A model generated the notes under the pieces. That model was not told the DNA's origin and made no database searches. It saw only the letters and a list, made by a program, of their open reading frames with translations. This document shows positions 60,749 to 64,000 of a DNA stretch of 64,000 nucleotides, piece by piece. The first letter of the stretch is position 1. The number at the start of each line of letters is the position of its first letter. The DNA comes from Brachypodium distachyon. Lineage: Eukaryota; Streptophyta; Magnoliopsida; Poales; Poaceae. Where the stretch lies: the NCBI RefSeq assembly GCF_000005505.3, contig NC_016133.3, forward strand, positions 5,208,001 to 5,272,000, read 5' to 3'. The position numbers were made by a program, and so were the translations under genes.

Positions 60749-60754
60749 TATATA
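60749..60754 (+). promoter_or_regulatory. TATA box upstream of the RRM-family pseudogene
   Basis: CTACATATATACCACC lies about 115 bases before the first homologous codon, at a plausible promoter position. The promoter may still fire even though the reading frame is broken. Confidence 0.4.
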
Positions 60755-60864
60755 CCACCGCGAGCTAGAATACATTCATCTCACAAGGAACTAGCTTGCT
60801 CCATCCATCGAGATCTCTCATTCTATTCCTCTCGCTCTCTGAATTCCTTAGCCAGGATCCTTAA

Positions 60865-61752
60865 TTTGCTAAATTCCTTCTGACGGCTTACACCGTCCGC
60901 GAGGTGCTGTATCTGTACAGCGTTGCCCGCGCCGCCTACAAGCGTTTCATATCCATCTGCGGCAATGAGGAGCAGGCGAGAAACGCCGTGGCGTTGCTGG
61001 TCTGGCTTGACCAGGGCACGGTGTCAGCCATTCATCACATCTCAAGAATCAGCCCCAGCGCCGTGAACGAGGTGGCAGTAGAGGACAACAATCCTCGGTT
61101 GCCTTCGTCACCAGGCGTCCATTCTGCCCACCATTCCTTTGATCTCCGCGCTTTGTCAGGACGGCGACATCGACCCGCGCTTCTTCGCATTCCACCAGGA
61201 TCTCGTCGTCAGGGGCGTCACTGAGTTCCTCGATGGTGTCGGGAAGCTCATATTCGACGACCGTCTACACCTTCTGCTGCGACTCTACGAGACTGGTCTT
61301 GTTGGCAACCCACCGGAGCTAATGGCTCCCTACGATAGCCAACCTGTCACCGTGCCTGAGGACTGCCGCTCGATGTTCATCACCTTCTCCAAGGGGATGC
61401 CCATCGAGCGGGAGGAGATATTCAAATATTTCAGACAGTAAGTCGATCTCCCTAGCTGCATGCCATCTTCGGTATTTGGATTAGTAGCTAGGATTTTTTT
61501 TGTCATATATATAAGTACTATCAAATAATCACATATGGTTTTGATGTTGAATGCAGGAAGTGGGGCGACTGTGTTGTGCGTGTTCTCATGGAGAAGACGA
61601 CGGGTGGCATGGCACCCAAGTACGGTCGGATCATCTTCAAGAGCGAGGCATTCCTCAGACTCGGGCTCAATGGCAAGCGACTTGTCAAGATCACCATGGG
61701 CCACCGTTAGATATGGCTCCGCAAGTATCTTCCAAGGCCGTCAAACACCTAA
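60865..61752 (+). pseudogene. Grass-family protein with C-terminal RRM-like fold, broken
   Basis: I recognise a grass-expanded, uncharacterised family: an N-terminal helical part (TAYTVREVLYLYSVARAAY) and a C-terminal region with the beta-alpha-beta order of an RNA-recognition motif (RSMFITFSKG, REEIFKYFR, KWGDCVVRVLMEK, YGRIIFKS, RLVKITMG). Two exons, 60865-61437 and 61557-61752, join in phase at a GTAAGT...GCAG intron. Three lesions: an upstream in-frame TAA (60862-60864) with no ATG before the homologous region, a frameshift near 61085-61100 (downstream frame plus one), and a TAG at 61708-61710 followed by 13 family-like codons (IWLRKYLPRP) to a TAA at 61750-61752. A shortened product from an internal ATG at 61139 cannot be excluded. 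The function of the family is unknown to me. Confidence 0.7.
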
Positions 61753-61759
61753 TCATCGA

Positions 61760-63120
61760 CCTCAGATCTATATTCCTCATCGTCCGATCGCCGTGCATCA
61801 TCATTTAATTACGTTTTCCGATCTCTATGCATGTAGTTGTCAGTAGCCTAGCCAGCCAGCCATACAGACACAGGTGATAGGTCCATCCATATGTAATGGC
61901 CGATTGAACCAATCATCATTTTTTTTAAAGGGATATTAATTTGTTGAACTAATAAGACGCCACATCAAGAAGATACTTCAAACAGAGTTCGCACCTGACT
62001 TCTACATAAGGATATGCACATAGCCAAATGGTCCAGAAAAAGCGGAACACCGTGAATTAATACAAATCAACAATAAGCAAATTAAGCATGTGCAACTTCC
62101 ATGCATATACCGTTTTGGATCGTCACGGTAAGAGCTTTGGACCGTTGGATCAAGGCATCAAACCACATACCAGGCTGCCAGTATACCCCACATGAAATAT
62201 ATGTTAATGTTGTATTGAGTTATATTCCACTGATAATCGATCTCTTGGGCATATCCCCCGCCAGACCCTCGAGCTTCATATGCAATTCATTCTGCCCACG
62301 ATCAGAACTATTTGCGTCCTTGAGATCGCCACTGCTATCTTCTCAGTGCTAGATGGAGTATCCTTCATATCATCCTCTTTATCTAAATCGGATGAGTGCT
62401 TATATGCCCCGTGTCGATCTTTGCCCTACCGCCTTGAGCTCAGGACCTCCTTGTCAGCCAAGCAATGGCATATGTACCTAAGGAAAGACTCGTCGATGAC
62501 ACTCTCCACTTTGCCAAAAGCCACTAGCCATACTTGATTTTCTCTGGTTCATGCACCACATTGATTCCTGCATTCCTCCTCCTCCTTATTCTGACCCATC
62601 ACTCCACATAACACACACAAATATCATCCAATCTTCTCATACTTTAGGTCCATATGTTGTTGCATGGTCCAAGGTAATATGTAGCACCTCGATTGGACCA
62701 GTCGTCATACTCCTCTAGCACAAGCATCAAACCACGAAAGAGCCAAGGCCCTTGAAACATTGCTTCTTTCCAAATCCCCCAAACCGAGAAAAAACTTGAA
62801 CAAAAAACGGTTATCATCAATCTCCCGCAGCACCAATTCCTGCTCCTTCCCCCAGACGAATCACATCGTGTTGAACACGCTAGCCACGTTGCAAGGCTTC
62901 GTCGTGTTTACTCTTGCCAGGATCTCAGGAGATATATACCATCCTAATTAATGAATAGGAAAAGCTTATATCATCCCTTACTTAAACAAAGGACCACCTA
63001 TTTAATTTGTCTAAAACATAGAAAATTTAGGGCATATTTGCTTCGCATCTAACGGTGTTTAAAGTGCATGGATAGTGTAGTTAGTAAAGTGGCCACCACA
63101 TGTGTCATGGTTTGGCAAGA
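61760..63120. other. Gene-poor right flank
   Basis: About 1.4 kb of AT-rich DNA. ORFs at 62101-62537 and 62760-62951 show no recognisable domain or splice context. Confidence 0.5.
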
Positions 63121-63121
63121 A

Positions 63122-63665
63122 AAGTCAACAAGCCACATGTGTGGCAATGAAGGAAACACATGTCTAAGGTATTGTCGCATGGCGGTTAGGCGTGGAAACC
63201 TTAGGTCCCTAATAACACTTTCTTATAAATCTACGCGACATGTAGTCCATATAGCTAAGAAAGTTAATGAGCCACACTTGTGACAATAAAGGAAACACAT
63301 GTCTCTAAATTAAGGTGTTGTAGCACGACAGTTAGGCGTGGAAACCTTAGGTCCCAAATAAAACTTCCTTATTAGTCTATGACATGCAGTTCATATGGCA
63401 TAGAAAGTTAACAAGCCACACGTGTGCCAATGAAGGAAACACATCATGTCTAAGGTATTGTAGCACGGCTTTAGGCGTGGAAATATTAGGTCCCAAATAA
63501 CACTTCTTATTACTGTATGACATGTGGTCCATATGGATATTAGAAAGTTAACAATCCACATGTGTGGCAATGAAGGAAACACGTACGTGACTTAAGGTAC
63601 TGTAGCACAACGGTTAGGCATGTAAACCTTAGGTCCCATATAACACTTCCTTATTAGTCAACAAG
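63122..63665 (+). repeat. Tandem array, four copies of a unit of about 141 bp
   Basis: Units begin AAGTCAACAAGCCACATGTG (63122) and equivalents at 63261, 63405 and 63545 (periods 139, 144, 140). Each unit has a palindromic CACATGTG- or CACACGTG-like core, then GGCAATGAAGGAAACACA, GTAGCACGACGGTTAGGCGT-like and GAAACCTTAGGTCCC-like blocks, and an ACTTCCTTATTAG-like block before the next unit. Copies diverge moderately, mainly by point changes and short indels. A partial core (CCACATGTGTCATGG) precedes copy 1. Confidence 0.85.
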
Positions 63666-63669
63666 CTAG

Positions 63670-64000
63670 GGTCTCGTACACGAGAAAAACACTTGTCCAA
63701 ATCATGAACAAGTTAATACAATGAGTTGGCGCTAGCATTTATGGCATATTTATATTGGTCCCGTATTATTATAGTTGAATCAGAACACAAAACATCGGTA
63801 AGATCAGGAAACCAAATCCCATAGAGTGTTGACAATACAAACTGACTGAAAGGTGCCCTAGTTGGTTCATCTGTAAAAGCTAAATAGGATAGTGCTACAA
63901 TTTTAGGCGGCTCAGTTTATAAACCGACGGAGATGCTTTCCAAGCAGGTTGGTTTATTAACCCGTTCAGAGGTAATAACTTTCTAAATAGGTTATTTATT
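63670..64000. other. Right end of the window
   Basis: AT-rich sequence after the tandem array. Nothing recognisable. Confidence 0.4.

Noticed and set aside
63122..63665. CRISPR-like array
   Set aside because: The units are long, diverged and contiguous without unique spacers, and the DNA is plant nuclear.
1..64000. tRNA, rRNA or microRNA genes
   Set aside because: I noticed no cloverleaf with conserved A and B boxes, no rRNA core and no convincing isolated miRNA hairpin apart from MITE hairpins. A tRNAscan or covariance search would be decisive.

Overview
This window is plant nuclear DNA, most likely from a grass. Genes are split by many short GT-AG introns. Several first coding exons are much richer in G and C than the later exons, as is typical of grasses. 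The introns and spacers carry grass-type Stowaway MITEs (TA target sites, CTCCCTCCG-type ends), a Tourist-like MITE pair (TTA target sites) and LINE 3' tails. Gene spacing is compact, which suits a small grass genome such as Brachypodium or rice, but I cannot name the species from sequence alone. All exon models were built by hand from splice sites, reading phase and recalled family similarity. No database search was run.

Layout. 1-3872: 3' part of a decayed Ty1/copia retrotransposon with its 3' LTR. 4134-10532 (-): TBCCD1 (TBCC-domain protein), whose last exon is missing from the window because the copia element sits where the terminal intron should continue. 10640-16000: intergenic DNA with a degenerate repeat cluster, MITEs and LINE tails. 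16255-22843 (+): TGA/LIGULELESS2-like bZIP factor with a DOG1 region. 23355-25761 (-): ABHD18-like alpha/beta hydrolase. 29392-33991 (+): secreted GH127 beta-L-arabinofuranosidase. 35593-36108 (-): A20/AN1 stress-associated protein. 40399-43237 (+): DNAJC9/DnaJ6-like J-protein. 44224-44409 (+): arabinogalactan peptide. 45295-50762 (+): ZTP29-type ZIP transporter. 51694-57999 (-): OEP80, a chloroplast outer-envelope Omp85 protein. 60865-61752 (+): broken member of a grass family with an RRM-like C-terminus. 63122-63665: four-copy repeat of about 141 bp.

The genes do not form an operon or an obvious pathway. This is an ordinary stretch of plant housekeeping and regulatory genes on both strands. 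I found no previously undescribed biological system. The points worth a second look are gene-structure events: a splice donor created at the junction of a 36-bp tandem duplication in OEP80, a GC-AG intron in the bZIP gene, a frame-preserving 84-nt intron in the GH127 gene, MITE-in-MITE and MITE-dimer insertions in the zinc transporter, a LINE fragment nested in a Stowaway element with a clean 14-bp target duplication, an 18-bp poly(A)-type insertion with a 15-bp target duplication, and a copia insertion that separates TBCCD1 from its last exon.
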